Source: JBBRHQ01 sp963720735
GTDB taxonomy: Bacteria > Actinomycetota > Thermoleophilia > Solirubrobacterales > 70-9
Length of the DNA stretch: 64,000 nucleotides
Direction of reading: 5' to 3'
Assembly (NCBI GenBank): GCA_963720735.1
Contig: CAVRGL010000002.1
Span: forward strand, 124,001 to 188,000
The notes under the pieces were generated by a model that searched no databases, was not told the DNA's origin, and saw only the letters and a list, made by a program, of their open reading frames with translations. The position numbers and the translations under genes are program-made. Below, one piece after another: positions 8,855 through 16,642 of this stretch; positions within the stretch are counted from its first letter, which is position 1, and the number at the start of each line of letters is the position of its first letter.

Positions 8855-9967
8855 GTGAGCGAGATCGCGGGACTGGCTGATCTCGAGCGGCCCGCGGGCA
8901 ACTTCGAAGTCATCGAGCACAGGGGCGACAGCCTCTTCCTCAGCGGCTGGATGCTGCTGCCGGAGAGTGGCCCGTTCGACGAGGTCCGGGCTTTCTGGAA
9001 CGGCGAGAACAGGGGCCCGGTGAGTCGCGACATCCGCTCCGATCTCAGCGTCGCACTGCCCTGGATCGAGGGGGCCGCAGACGGCGGGTTCTCGGTGGAG
9101 CTCGAGCTCGGATCCGAGCAGCGCGGCCTCGCAGAGCTGATCGGTTATCTCGGCGACCGGCCCGTGGCGCGGCACAGCACCCTTGCCTGGCCAAAGCCGG
9201 AGGACGGCCGCCCGTTGCCACCGACGGAGCTGATCGAGCACGTCTCGATCGCCCCCTCGATCTTCGTGGCCCAGGGCCTGAAGGCGTTCACCGACCTGAT
9301 CGAGCAGGTCGACCGCCACGCCAGCCGCGAAGAGATCGCAAACACCCTTGATTGGGGCTGCGGTTGCGGTAGGTCAACCCGATTTCTGCTCGATGCCGGT
9401 CTCGGCCAGATCTACGGCTGCGACATCGACTCCGGGGCGATCGCCTGGTGTGAGCGGGAGCTGGCTCCCGGCAGGTTCGCCACGGTCGGGACCAAGCCGC
9501 CCACCGAGTACGCGACTGGATCGATGGACCTGATCATCGGGGTCTCGGTCCTCACCCATCTGTCGCGGCAGGACCAGGCAGCGTGGCTCCGGGAGCTTCA
9601 CCGGATCGCCTCTCCGGGCGGGCTGATTCTGGTCACCGTGCACGGCGACTACGCATACCGCTTCAACCATGGGGGCCCGCCCTCCGGCCGCGCCGAGGGC
9701 GGGCGGGCGCGGCTGCGCCGGCTGCGGCGGGCGATGTCCCTGCGAAGCATGCGGCGAGCCAGGTCCCTGAAGAGCGACGGCATAGTCGACCTCGATCACG
9801 ACCCGATGCTCGGCGGAGTCGCCCCCAGCGGCTACTACCGGCTCACCTACCAGACCCGCGACTACACGCTCCGGGAGTTCGGCAGGCAGTTCGAGATCCT
9901 CGACTACGTAGAGCGCGGCCTCTGCGGACACCAGGACCTGGTGGTGATGCGACGCCCCACCCGCTGA
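8855..9967 (+). CDS. SAM-dependent class I methyltransferase
   Basis: 370-residue methyltransferase. The first about 110 residues are a beta-rich extra domain of unknown role. The Rossmann domain follows with motif I DWGCGCG at 166-172, the acidic residue after strand 2 in YGCDID, and the post-motif stretch GVSVLTHLS. The C-terminal part after the core holds basic, Arg-rich sequence. GTG start at 8855, which leaves a short divergent promoter region with the sulfotransferase gene. Substrate unknown; position beside a sulfotransferase suggests tailoring of a glycan or small metabolite (inference). Confidence 0.85.
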   Translation: MSEIAGLADLERPAGNFEVIEHRGDSLFLSGWMLLPESGPFDEVRAFWNGENRGPVSRDIRSDLSVALPWIEGAADGGFSVELELGSEQRGLAELIGYLGDRPVARHSTLAWPKPEDGRPLPPTELIEHVSIAPSIFVAQGLKAFTDLIEQVDRHASREEIANTLDWGCGCGRSTRFLLDAGLGQIYGCDIDSGAIAWCERELAPGRFATVGTKPPTEYATGSMDLIIGVSVLTHLSRQDQAAWLRELHRIASPGGLILVTVHGDYAYRFNHGGPPSGRAEGGRARLRRLRRAMSLRSMRRARSLKSDGIVDLDHDPMLGGVAPSGYYRLTYQTRDYTLREFGRQFEILDYVERGLCGHQDLVVMRRPTR

Positions 9968-10000
9968 GCCGCGTGGCTAGGCTAGCCTCGCGCCCGGCAC

Positions 10001-10089
10001 GGAGGGGTGGCAGAGCGGTTGAATGCGGCGGCCTTGAAAGCCGTTGGGCGTCTTCGGGCGTCCCGTGGGTTCGAATCCCACCCCCTCCG
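10001..10089 (+). tRNA. tRNA-Ser (anticodon TGA)
   Basis: GGAGGGG acceptor pairs with CCCCTCC, the anticodon stem-loop gives CTTGAAA, a long variable arm follows and the T-arm reads GGGTTCGAATCCCA. Class II serine tRNA for UCN codons. No encoded CCA. Confidence 0.95.
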
Positions 10090-10130
10090 CTCCCACCCTT
10101 CGGGAGGCTTGGGTGACGGATACTGAGGCG

Positions 10131-10532
10131 ATGCCGGAAAGCAATGTCGAGGTGGTGCGTGTCCTGATCGATGCGTGGAATGCACGCGACGAGGAGCTGG
10201 CCGCCGGCTACCTGACGCCCGACATCGAGTGGGCCCCCGCGGGACCGGCCGCCGTGGAGCGCGTCGTCTACCGCGGCCCCGAGGAGTGCGCGCGGGGGTT
10301 CGCTGCCGTCTGGGAGACCTGGGAGGAGTTCCGCTTCGAGGAGCGCGAGATCCGGGAGCTAGGTGACTCGGTCCTCTGGCTTGGGCGTGTTCACATGAAG
10401 GGGGGCACCAGCCATGTCGAGCTCGATCAGGAATTCGCGAACCTGTTCCGGTTGCGCGACCGCAGAATCGCGCGCTCCACCGCCTTCCTCGACTGGGGAG
10501 AGGCGCTGGAGGCGGCCGGCATCGGCGAGTAG
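10131..10532 (+). CDS. SnoaL-like (NTF2-fold) protein
   Basis: Small cone-shaped NTF2/SnoaL fold protein of 133 residues, beginning with the typical helix NVEVVRVLIDAWNARD and the conserved DIEWAPAG strand. Such proteins can be isomerases, hydrolases or ligand carriers; nothing here fixes a reaction. The frame is open back into the tRNA gene, so I take the ATG at 10131; a GTG at 10113 is possible. It is a paralogue of the three-gene SnoaL set at 31838-33073. Confidence 0.82.
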   Translation: MPESNVEVVRVLIDAWNARDEELAAGYLTPDIEWAPAGPAAVERVVYRGPEECARGFAAVWETWEEFRFEEREIRELGDSVLWLGRVHMKGGTSHVELDQEFANLFRLRDRRIARSTAFLDWGEALEAAGIGE

Positions 10533-10601
10533 AACGCGCGACCGCCCTTGCGGGACCGTGGCGGGGCAGGAAACACCGCCGCCTGGCCGAACGAGCGATG
10601 A

Positions 10602-11324
10602 ATGGTGAAGTCGCGCAGCCCCCGCTTCGACGGCCGGCACATGGAGGCGCTCGCCGAGCGGGTCAACGACTATTACGGCGTCGTCCTGATGCTGGTCGTC
10701 GCCACCTACGTACTGGCGTCGCTGCTGCCGGACCGGGACTGGTCGGCGGTGGCGATCTCGCTGACCGCGACGACCACCGCGATCTTCGCGTTGAGCGCCT
10801 CGGGCTCGAAGCCAGTCTCGGTACGGCGCGCTCTCGGGGCCGCCCTGCTGGCGATCGGGCTGAACGTGATTGCCGCGATCACCGGCGAGCGGGGCTGGCA
10901 GTCGGCTGCCTCGCTGATCATGGTCACGCTTCTCGCGGTCTCGATGGCGAAGGTTCTCGCCACTGTGGTGATGGCGCCGCGGATCGGCGTGCGCACGATC
11001 CTCGGCGCGGTCAGCGTCTACACCTCCCTGGGACTTCTGTTCGCCTTCGTCTACGGGACGATCAACCGCATTCAGTCGGACATCTTCTTCAGCGGCGTGC
11101 CCCATCCCGACGGCAGCGACTTCATCTTCTTCAGCTACACGACTCTGACCACGGTCGGCTACGGAGACCTCGTCCCCAAGGGACAGCCGGGCCAGATGGT
11201 CTCCGGTCTGGAGATGCTGATCGGCCAGATCTTCCTGGTCACGCTCGTCGCCGGCCTGGTCAGTGGCTGGAGACCGGGCGAGGAGCGTCGCCGCGGTCGC
11301 GCCGCGGCGCCCGAAGACGCCTAG
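10602..11324 (+). CDS. Voltage-independent-type K+ channel (ion channel 2 pore)
   Basis: 240-residue inner-membrane channel. Four to five hydrophobic helices are followed by a pore helix and the perfect selectivity filter TTVGYGD at 183-189, then a last helix. No RCK/TrkA domain follows the pore. ATG at 10602; ATG at 10638 is an alternative. Its TAG stop (11322-11324) lies inside the CCTAGC target of the IS composite that follows, so the insertion left the reading frame unchanged (see the mobile element). Before the insertion the gene would have met the GMC gene tail-to-tail in a shared CTAG. Confidence 0.9.
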   Translation: MVKSRSPRFDGRHMEALAERVNDYYGVVLMLVVATYVLASLLPDRDWSAVAISLTATTTAIFALSASGSKPVSVRRALGAALLAIGLNVIAAITGERGWQSAASLIMVTLLAVSMAKVLATVVMAPRIGVRTILGAVSVYTSLGLLFAFVYGTINRIQSDIFFSGVPHPDGSDFIFFSYTTLTTVGYGDLVPKGQPGQMVSGLEMLIGQIFLVTLVAGLVSGWRPGEERRRGRAAAPEDA

Positions 11325-11325
11325 C
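11320..11325. repeat. Target-site duplication, left (CCTAGC)
   Basis: CCTAGC lies directly outside the left TGTAGTT end of the composite and is repeated exactly at 13814-13819. The NCTAGN form is the target known for IS481. Confidence 0.75.
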
Positions 11326-12299
11326 TGTAGTTCCTAAGCACGTTGTTCCCGGTCACCTCCGTAGCGGGCAATGGGCGGTCGGTGACCGAGGGCGCCGTGT
11401 CTTCGCCGGTAGTTGTAGCGCTCGAAGCCAGCCAGAGAAGGAGGACGCCCCTGGGATGAAGCTGCATAACGGCCCCTCGGCCCGAAGGGCAGGGCGCTGA
11501 TGAAGCGCTCCGCCTTGCCGTTGTTGGGGGCGGTAGAGGAGGGTGCTGGAAGAGCGGACCGCAGCTCGCGGAGGCGGCCGAGGCCGCCGGAACGTGAGCA
11601 GGGCCGTTGTCGGTCATCAGCCGCTCGATCCTGATCCCGTGTGAGCGGTAGAAGGTCAAGGCCCGCCGCAGGAAGCCGATCGCGGTCTCGGTCTTCTCGT
11701 CGGGCAGGACCGCCAGAGGCAGGTGGGTGCGCCGCGACGAGACGTGGACGCAGCAATCCGGCGACGCTCGGGCTTCGCCGTCGGAGCTCGGCGGCGAATC
11801 CCGCACCTCGACAGCACCCGATGACCGGCGTCGGGGACCGATGCCGCCCAGTGCGGCGTCGCTGCGGATGAGCCGGGCGGGAGCGCTCATAGTGGCGGAT
11901 GGTCTCCTCGGGCTCCAGGCGGCTCAGCCTGCCGAGGCCGATCCTCCCGAGCATCGCCGAACTGTTGGAGATCGCGACTTCAACAGTTCGGCGATGCTGG
12001 GGCCGGCATCGGCAGCCGCCGCAGGGCGGCAATCGCCTCGACGCGGTCATCGGGTGTGCGGTGCGGGATTCGCCTCGGTGCCGAGCTCCGATCGGCCAAC
12101 CCAGCCTCGCCCTCGTCACGGTAGCGGCGCACCCACTTGCCGGCGGTCCGCACGCTCACTCGGCGGGCTGGGCCGCCTCCGCGAGCGTGCGGCCCTCTTC
12201 CAGCACCATCCCCACTATGAGCGCTGCCCTCGGCCCGAGGGGAGCGTTACGGATCCAGTCAAGTCGACGTCGAAGCAACTGGGGCGGATCGGTCCTCAT
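11321..12299 (-). pseudogene. IS481-family transposase, frameshifted
   Basis: On the minus strand three frames together give an IS481 transposase. Recognisable pieces in order are NAPLGPRAALIVGMVLEEGR (N-terminal helix-turn-helix, near 12240), SAMLGRIGLGRLSRLEP (near 11930), DEKTETAIGFLRRALTFYRS and IERLMTDNGPAH (DDE core, near 11590-11720), NGKAERF (near 11510) and ERYNYRRRHGALGHRPP ending NVLRNYS before TAG. At least three frame changes and a stop interrupt it. The final TAG comes from the duplicated CTAG target rather than from the element itself. Not functional. Confidence 0.85.
11950..11998. repeat. Perfect 18-bp inverted repeat inside the IS481 remnant
   Basis: Arms AGCATCGCCGAACTGTTG (11950-11967) and its exact complement (11981-11998) enclose a 13-base loop. 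The arms encode IAELL on one side and the start of SAMLGR on the other. It may be chance, a local inverted duplication linked to decay, or a mis-assembly. Confidence 0.6.
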
Positions 12300-12344
12300 G
12301 GGCGCCGGTAGACGACGAGCTAAGGGCAGGCTCCGGGGTTGAAG

Positions 12345-13561
12345 CCTGTCGCGCTGCTTGCCGCATAGACGGCCTAGTAGATGCGCCCCCAGATGTCGCG
12401 CCGGCGCCCTTTGCGCCCGTCGCCTTCCAGTCGGCGACGAGCCGCCGGTAGGCGGCCTCGGCGCGCTCGAGCAGATCCCGCTCAGCCGGCGTTCCTTTGC
12501 CGTGGCACTGACCGGGCTGCCGCGTGGCGCTTTGGAAGTGGCGGCGCGCCAGCGTCGAGCTCTGCCCGCCGCATCTAGGCTCGCAGGAGCGAGGGTCGCG
12601 CGTAGGCGTAGTCCTCCTCCTTGCTGAGCAGTTGCCGCAAAGGCAGGCGATCACTGGAGATCGAAAGGTGCGGCGAACGGGAGACGCGGACCGACGGCCC
12701 GAAGGCGCGAAGCGGTCGCCGGATTGGCTGGGAACGCGTCCACGTCTGCGTCGACGACGCACCGCGCCTGCGCCTACGTGGAGGTGCTGCCCGTGACGAG
12801 CCGGCTCCTCCTCGGACTGGCGAACCTTGGGGTCGAGGCCGAGGTAGGCGACCAGCTTGCGAGGAGAGTCAAAGCGAGAGATGTCGCCGATTGCCGCCAT
12901 CAACGCCGCTGCAGCCGTAAGACCGAGACCGCGTATCGGCTTCCGGCGGCGGGCCTCGGGGGAGGAGATTGCCACTCGCAGAGCTGCGATTGACCTTCTA
13001 CCGCTCACACGGGATCAGGAGTCGAGCGGATGATGACCCGACAACGGCTCTGCTTACGTTTCGGCCGCCCATGCGACCGCCTGCCGCCGTCGCCCACTCC
13101 GAAGGTCCGAGGCGGGTGAACGTCCAGCAGGCAGCGTGAGAGCACCGCGTGGACCTCGTTCTTAGCCCTGGTGCGCTGGCGCACCAGGGCGCCCGGCGGG
13201 CCACCCTGCGCCGCAGTGCCTGCGTGGCCGGGTCGGGGATCCAGACTGCATCGAGCATGCCGGCCCCCAGCAGGCGAGCCAGGGTGCGGGCATCGAAGCG
13301 GTCGGACTTGACGCGGGCATGGGAGATTGCCCGCACCTCTTGGGCGTTGGCGACGACGACACGGGCGACGTGGGGTTCGATGATCCTGGCGATCTCCATT
13401 GCCGGGCGGTCGCCTCCATGGCCACCTGATCGTCGGCACCGAGGCTCTGGGCGAAGAGCTCGAGTTCGGAGCGTCGCGAATGCGCCGCCACATCCGCACC
13501 CGCCCCTACCGCCCCCAAAGATGCAGAAGCTCTGGTGGACGTCGAGTGCAACTGAGCGCAT
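12345..13561 (-). pseudogene. IS110-family transposase (DEDD + Tnp20), broken
   Basis: The N-terminal DEDD part reads MRSVALDVHQSFC and then, in frame or after shifts, IARIIEPHVARVVVANAQEV, KSDRFDARTLARLLGAGMLD and AVWIPDPATQALRRRVA (about 13561-13180). The C-terminal transposase-20 part reads GLGLTAAAALMAAIGDISRF and SPRKLVAYLGLDPKVRQS (about 12950-12840), then AYRRLVADWKATGAKGAGAT near 12410. Several frameshifts separate the pieces, and 66 bases of plus-strand IS481 sequence sit between the two halves. Not functional. Confidence 0.82.
12991..13056 (+). pseudogene. IS481 transposase fragment lodged inside the IS110 remnant
   Basis: Encodes LTFYRSHGIR on the plus strand and is the reverse complement, with few changes, of the same segment in the left IS481 copy (about 11594-11659). 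It divides the N- and C-terminal halves of the IS110 gene, so the block has been rearranged after insertion or is a mosaic of two elements. Confidence 0.75.
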
Positions 13562-13605
13562 GTGCTTCTCCTCTCGAATTGACAGTGGGGCGCAGAGCGA
13601 GCGGC

Positions 13606-13818
13606 AAACGGCAAGGCGGAGCGCTTCATCCGCACGATGCTCCGTGAGTGGCGGCCGTTAGCGGCCGGGTTTACAGCTCATACGCAAGGGCGGCCGCCCT
13701 CTCTGGCTGGCTCGAGCGCTACAACTACCGGCGAAGACACGGCGCCCTCGGTCACCGACCGCCGATTGCCCGGCTACGGGAGTTGACCGGGAACAACGTT
13801 GCTGGCAACTACACCTAG
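13606..13818 (+). pseudogene. IS481 transposase C-terminal fragment
   Basis: Plus-strand copy of the transposase end: NGKAERFIRTMLREW, then with a frame change ERYNYRRRHGALGHRPPI and a terminal GNYT followed by TAG in the duplicated CTAG. It faces the left copy, so both ends of the composite are the same IS481 end in inverted orientation. Confidence 0.85.
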
Positions 13819-13819
13819 C
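13814..13819. repeat. Target-site duplication, right (CCTAGC)
   Basis: Exact copy of 11320-11325, directly outside the right end of the composite. It contains the stop codon of the GMC oxidoreductase gene on the minus strand. Confidence 0.75.
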
Positions 13820-15398
13820 CGGCCCCGGCCCGAATCAGCCCGGCGGCCTTCTCCCCGATCATCACCGTCGGCGCGTGCGTGTTGCCGCCCGTGATCACCG
13901 GCATCACCGAGGCGTCCGCGACCCGCAGCCCCTCCACCCCGCGGACCCGTAACTGCGGATCCACGACGGCCAGCTCGTCGCTTCCGATGCGGCAGGTCCC
14001 GACCGGGTGGTAGAGCAGCTCGGTCTCCCTCCGCAGGAAGGCCTCGATCTCCTCGTCGCTCTCGACCCACTCGCCCGGGGTCAGCTCGCGGCCCCGGGCC
14101 GAGGCGAGCGGCTCGGTCGCCGCAAGCTCGCGCATCCAGCGGAAGCCGGCGACCATCGCCGCCATGTCCTCGGGCTCGGAGAGATGGTTTCCGACCAGCT
14201 GCGGCTTGACGAGCGGGTCCGGGGAGCGCAGGCGGAGGCGACCGCGCGCCCGGGGGGTGATCAGGGTGGCGCCGAGCGCGAATGCGTGCCCGTCGTAGTC
14301 GTCGAAGCCGTGGTCGTGGTAGTAGGCGGGCCCGAAGAGAAGCTGGAGGTCGGCGGCCGGCAGCCCCGGCCGGGAGCGCACGAAGGCCATCGCCTCGCCG
14401 ACGTTCGAGGTGAGCGGCCCGCTGCGGCGCAGCAGCCACTCCGCCAGCGCCTTCGGCTTCTCGGCGTCCGCGAGGCTCTCGGGCTCCGTCGACTCGTAGT
14501 TGACAAGGACGAAGGGGTGGTCCTGGAGGTTCTCGCCGACCCCCGGCAGGTCGACCCTGGTCTCGATCCCGAGCCGGCCGAGCTCCTCGGCCGGGCCGAC
14601 TCCCGAGACCATGAGGATCTGCGGGCTGCCGATCGCCCCGGCGCTCAGCACCACCTCGCCGGCTGCACGGGCGATCGCCTCCCTGCCCCTGCGGTCGCGC
14701 CAGCGGATCCCGGTGGCCCGCTCGCCGTCAAGCTCGACGCCGAGCACCTGGGCGCCGGTGATCACGGTCAGGTTCGGCCGTTTCATCGCCGGGCGAAGGT
14801 AGGCGTCCGCACAGCTCCAGCGACGCCCGTTTCGCTGCGTCACCTGGGTGATCGTCACCCCGTCCTGCTCGGGAGAGTTGATGTCGCGGTTGGCGGGGAT
14901 CCCGGCGGCCTGCGCGGCTTCGAGAAAGCGCCGGGTCAGGGGCCTCGGCGAGCGCTGATCGGCGACGTTGAGCGGGCCGCCGGTGCCGTGCACCTCGGAT
15001 GCGCCCCGCTCGTTGTTCTCGGCCCGCTTGAACAGCGGCAGCACGTCCTCATAGCCCCAGCCCGGACAGCCCCCGTCCCGCCAGCCGTCGTAGTCCAGCG
15101 GGCGACCGCGCACGTACATCATCGCGTTCATCGAGCTGGAGCCGCCGAGGACCTTGCCGCGGGGCACGAACAGCTCGCGACCGTCGAGGCCCGGCTCGGG
15201 GCCGGTCGAGTAGTCCCAGTCGATCTTGGTGCGGAACTGCTTCGCGAATGCGGCCGGGATCTTGATGTTGGGTGAGCGGTCCGGGCCGCCGGCCTCCAGC
15301 ATCAGGACCCGGCTCGAGGAGTCCTCGCTGAGCCGGGCAGCGAGGACGCAGCCGGCCGAGCCGGCGCCGACCACGACGTAGTCGAAGCTCTCCTGCAT
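13815..15398 (-). CDS. GMC-family FAD oxidoreductase (choline/alcohol dehydrogenase-like)
   Basis: FAD-dependent alcohol oxidase or dehydrogenase of 527 residues. Seen: dinucleotide loop VVVGAGSAGCVLAARL near 7-22, the GMC signature stretch PRGKVLGGSSSMNAM, the second signature GAIGSPQILMVSGVGP, and the active-site pair His464 (YHPVGTCRIG) and His508 (GGNTHAPT). The frame is open further upstream, but MQESFDYVVVGAG at ATG 15398 matches the normal N-terminus. It is divergent from the FMN hydroxyacid oxidase gene at 15452 and may act on a related alcohol in a shared pathway. The TAG stop survives in the IS target duplication. Confidence 0.92.
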   Translation of the reverse strand: MQESFDYVVVGAGSAGCVLAARLSEDSSSRVLMLEAGGPDRSPNIKIPAAFAKQFRTKIDWDYSTGPEPGLDGRELFVPRGKVLGGSSSMNAMMYVRGRPLDYDGWRDGGCPGWGYEDVLPLFKRAENNERGASEVHGTGGPLNVADQRSPRPLTRRFLEAAQAAGIPANRDINSPEQDGVTITQVTQRNGRRWSCADAYLRPAMKRPNLTVITGAQVLGVELDGERATGIRWRDRRGREAIARAAGEVVLSAGAIGSPQILMVSGVGPAEELGRLGIETRVDLPGVGENLQDHPFVLVNYESTEPESLADAEKPKALAEWLLRRSGPLTSNVGEAMAFVRSRPGLPAADLQLLFGPAYYHDHGFDDYDGHAFALGATLITPRARGRLRLRSPDPLVKPQLVGNHLSEPEDMAAMVAGFRWMRELAATEPLASARGRELTPGEWVESDEEIEAFLRRETELLYHPVGTCRIGSDELAVVDPQLRVRGVEGLRVADASVMPVITGGNTHAPTVMIGEKAAGLIRAGAG

Positions 15399-15451
15399 CG
15401 CCTTCGAGATTATCCCGGCGCCCAGGCCGGTCGCAATAGGCTCCGGCGGGC

Positions 15452-16618
15452 GTGAGCGATTTCGGCGACTACTACAACGAGATCTACGCCAGGGGGATGA
15501 GCGGCGAGCGTCCCGAGCTGCCGGTCTCCTTCGCCGAGCTCGAGCGCCAGGCCGAGGAGGCGATGCCGGATAAGGCGGCCGCCTACGTGGGGGCGGGGGC
15601 CGGCAGCGAGGACACGATGAGGGAGAACGCCGAGGCCTTCCGCCGCTGGCGGATCGTGCCGCGGATGCTCCGCGACGTCGCTGAGCGCGACCTCTCGACC
15701 ACGGTCCTCGGAACCTCGATGCCGTCGCCGCTGATGCTGGCGCCGATCGGGGTGCAGAAGATCGTCCACGCGGATGGCGAGCTGGGGACGGCCCGGGCGG
15801 CGGCGGCACTCGGGGTGCCGATGGTGGTCAGCACCGCCTCGCATTACACCCTCGAGGAGATCGCCGAAGCCAGCGGCGCGGGGGCGCGGTGGTTCCAGCT
15901 CTACTGGCCCAACCGGGCAGATATCGCTGAGAGCTTCGTCCGCCGGGCCGAGGCGGCCGGCTACGGGGCGATCGTCGTCACCGTCGACACCTACATCCCG
16001 GGCTGGAAGCCGCGCGACCTCCAGCAGGCCTGGCTGCCGTTCCTGCAGGGCTCGGGCAACGCCAACTTCTTCCAGGACCCGGTCTTCCGCGCCGGTCTCG
16101 AACGGACCCCCGAGGAGGACCTCGGCGCCGCCACCGGTGCCTACCTTGGGGCCTATGTCAACCCCTCGCTCGAGTGGGAGAGCCTTTGCTGGCTGCGCGA
16201 GCGGACCTCGCTGCCGATCCTGCTGAAGGGCATCCAGCACGTCGACGATGCACGGGAGGCGCTCGCCCGCGGGGTCGACGGGATCGTCGTCTCCAACCAC
16301 GGCGGGCGCCAGGTGGACGGCGCGCTGGCCTCGATCGACGCCCTGCCGGCGATCGCCGAGGCGGTCGCCGGCGACCTCGCGCTGCTCTTCGACAGCGGCA
16401 TCCGGGGCGGCGCCGACGTCTTCAAGGCGCTGGCGCTGGGTGCCGACGCGGTCCTCCTGGGCCGCCCCTATGTCTGGGGCCTGGCGCTCGGCGGCCAGGG
16501 TGGCGTCGAGACGGTGCTGAGGACGCTGCTCGGCGAGCTCGACCTGACGATGGCGCTTGCCGGATACACCAACCCGGGCCAGCTCAGCCCGGCGGCGCTG
16601 GCGCGGCGGCCGGCCTGA
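15452..16618 (+). CDS. FMN-dependent alpha-hydroxy-acid oxidase (lactate 2-monooxygenase / lactate oxidase-like)
   Basis: TIM-barrel flavoprotein oxidising a 2-hydroxy acid such as lactate. Seen: Lys259 in LLKG, catalytic His283 and substrate-binding Arg286 in SNHGGRQVDG, and the FMN phosphate loop DSGIRGGADVFKALALGA. The 388 residues and the long insert around 195-235 resemble lactate 2-monooxygenases more than glycolate oxidases. GTG start. Twenty-four bases separate it from the aminotransferase gene, so the two are likely one transcript. Exact substrate and whether O2 or another acceptor is used are not known. Confidence 0.9.
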   Translation: MSDFGDYYNEIYARGMSGERPELPVSFAELERQAEEAMPDKAAAYVGAGAGSEDTMRENAEAFRRWRIVPRMLRDVAERDLSTTVLGTSMPSPLMLAPIGVQKIVHADGELGTARAAAALGVPMVVSTASHYTLEEIAEASGAGARWFQLYWPNRADIAESFVRRAEAAGYGAIVVTVDTYIPGWKPRDLQQAWLPFLQGSGNANFFQDPVFRAGLERTPEEDLGAATGAYLGAYVNPSLEWESLCWLRERTSLPILLKGIQHVDDAREALARGVDGIVVSNHGGRQVDGALASIDALPAIAEAVAGDLALLFDSGIRGGADVFKALALGADAVLLGRPYVWGLALGGQGGVETVLRTLLGELDLTMALAGYTNPGQLSPAALARRPA

Positions 16619-16642
16619 GCCCCTGCGCATAGCATCAGCGCG

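Larger units (their letters stand above)
11326..13813. mobile_element. Decayed composite insertion: inverted IS481 ends around an IS110 remnant
   Basis: The 2,488-bp block starts with TGTAGTTCC at 11326 and ends with its inverted partner at 13813. Bases 11326-11352 and 13787-13813 match as an inverted repeat at 22 of 27 positions, both sharing GTTGTTCCCGG, and similarity continues inward for over 100 bases because both ends are the 3' end of an IS481-family transposase gene facing outward. A 6-bp CCTAGC duplication flanks the block. Inside are a frameshifted IS481 transposase (minus strand), a broken IS110 transposase (minus strand) and two plus-strand IS481 fragments. All reading frames are damaged, so the element is immobile unless served in trans. 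Confidence 0.8.

Noticed and set aside
10044..10130. Upstream extension of the SnoaL gene into tRNA-Ser(TGA)
   Set aside because: The tRNA fold is unambiguous, and the SnoaL fold begins after ATG 10131.
11950..11998. An integron attC-like site
   Set aside because: It lies inside a transposase remnant, with no integrase and no attC core sequences.
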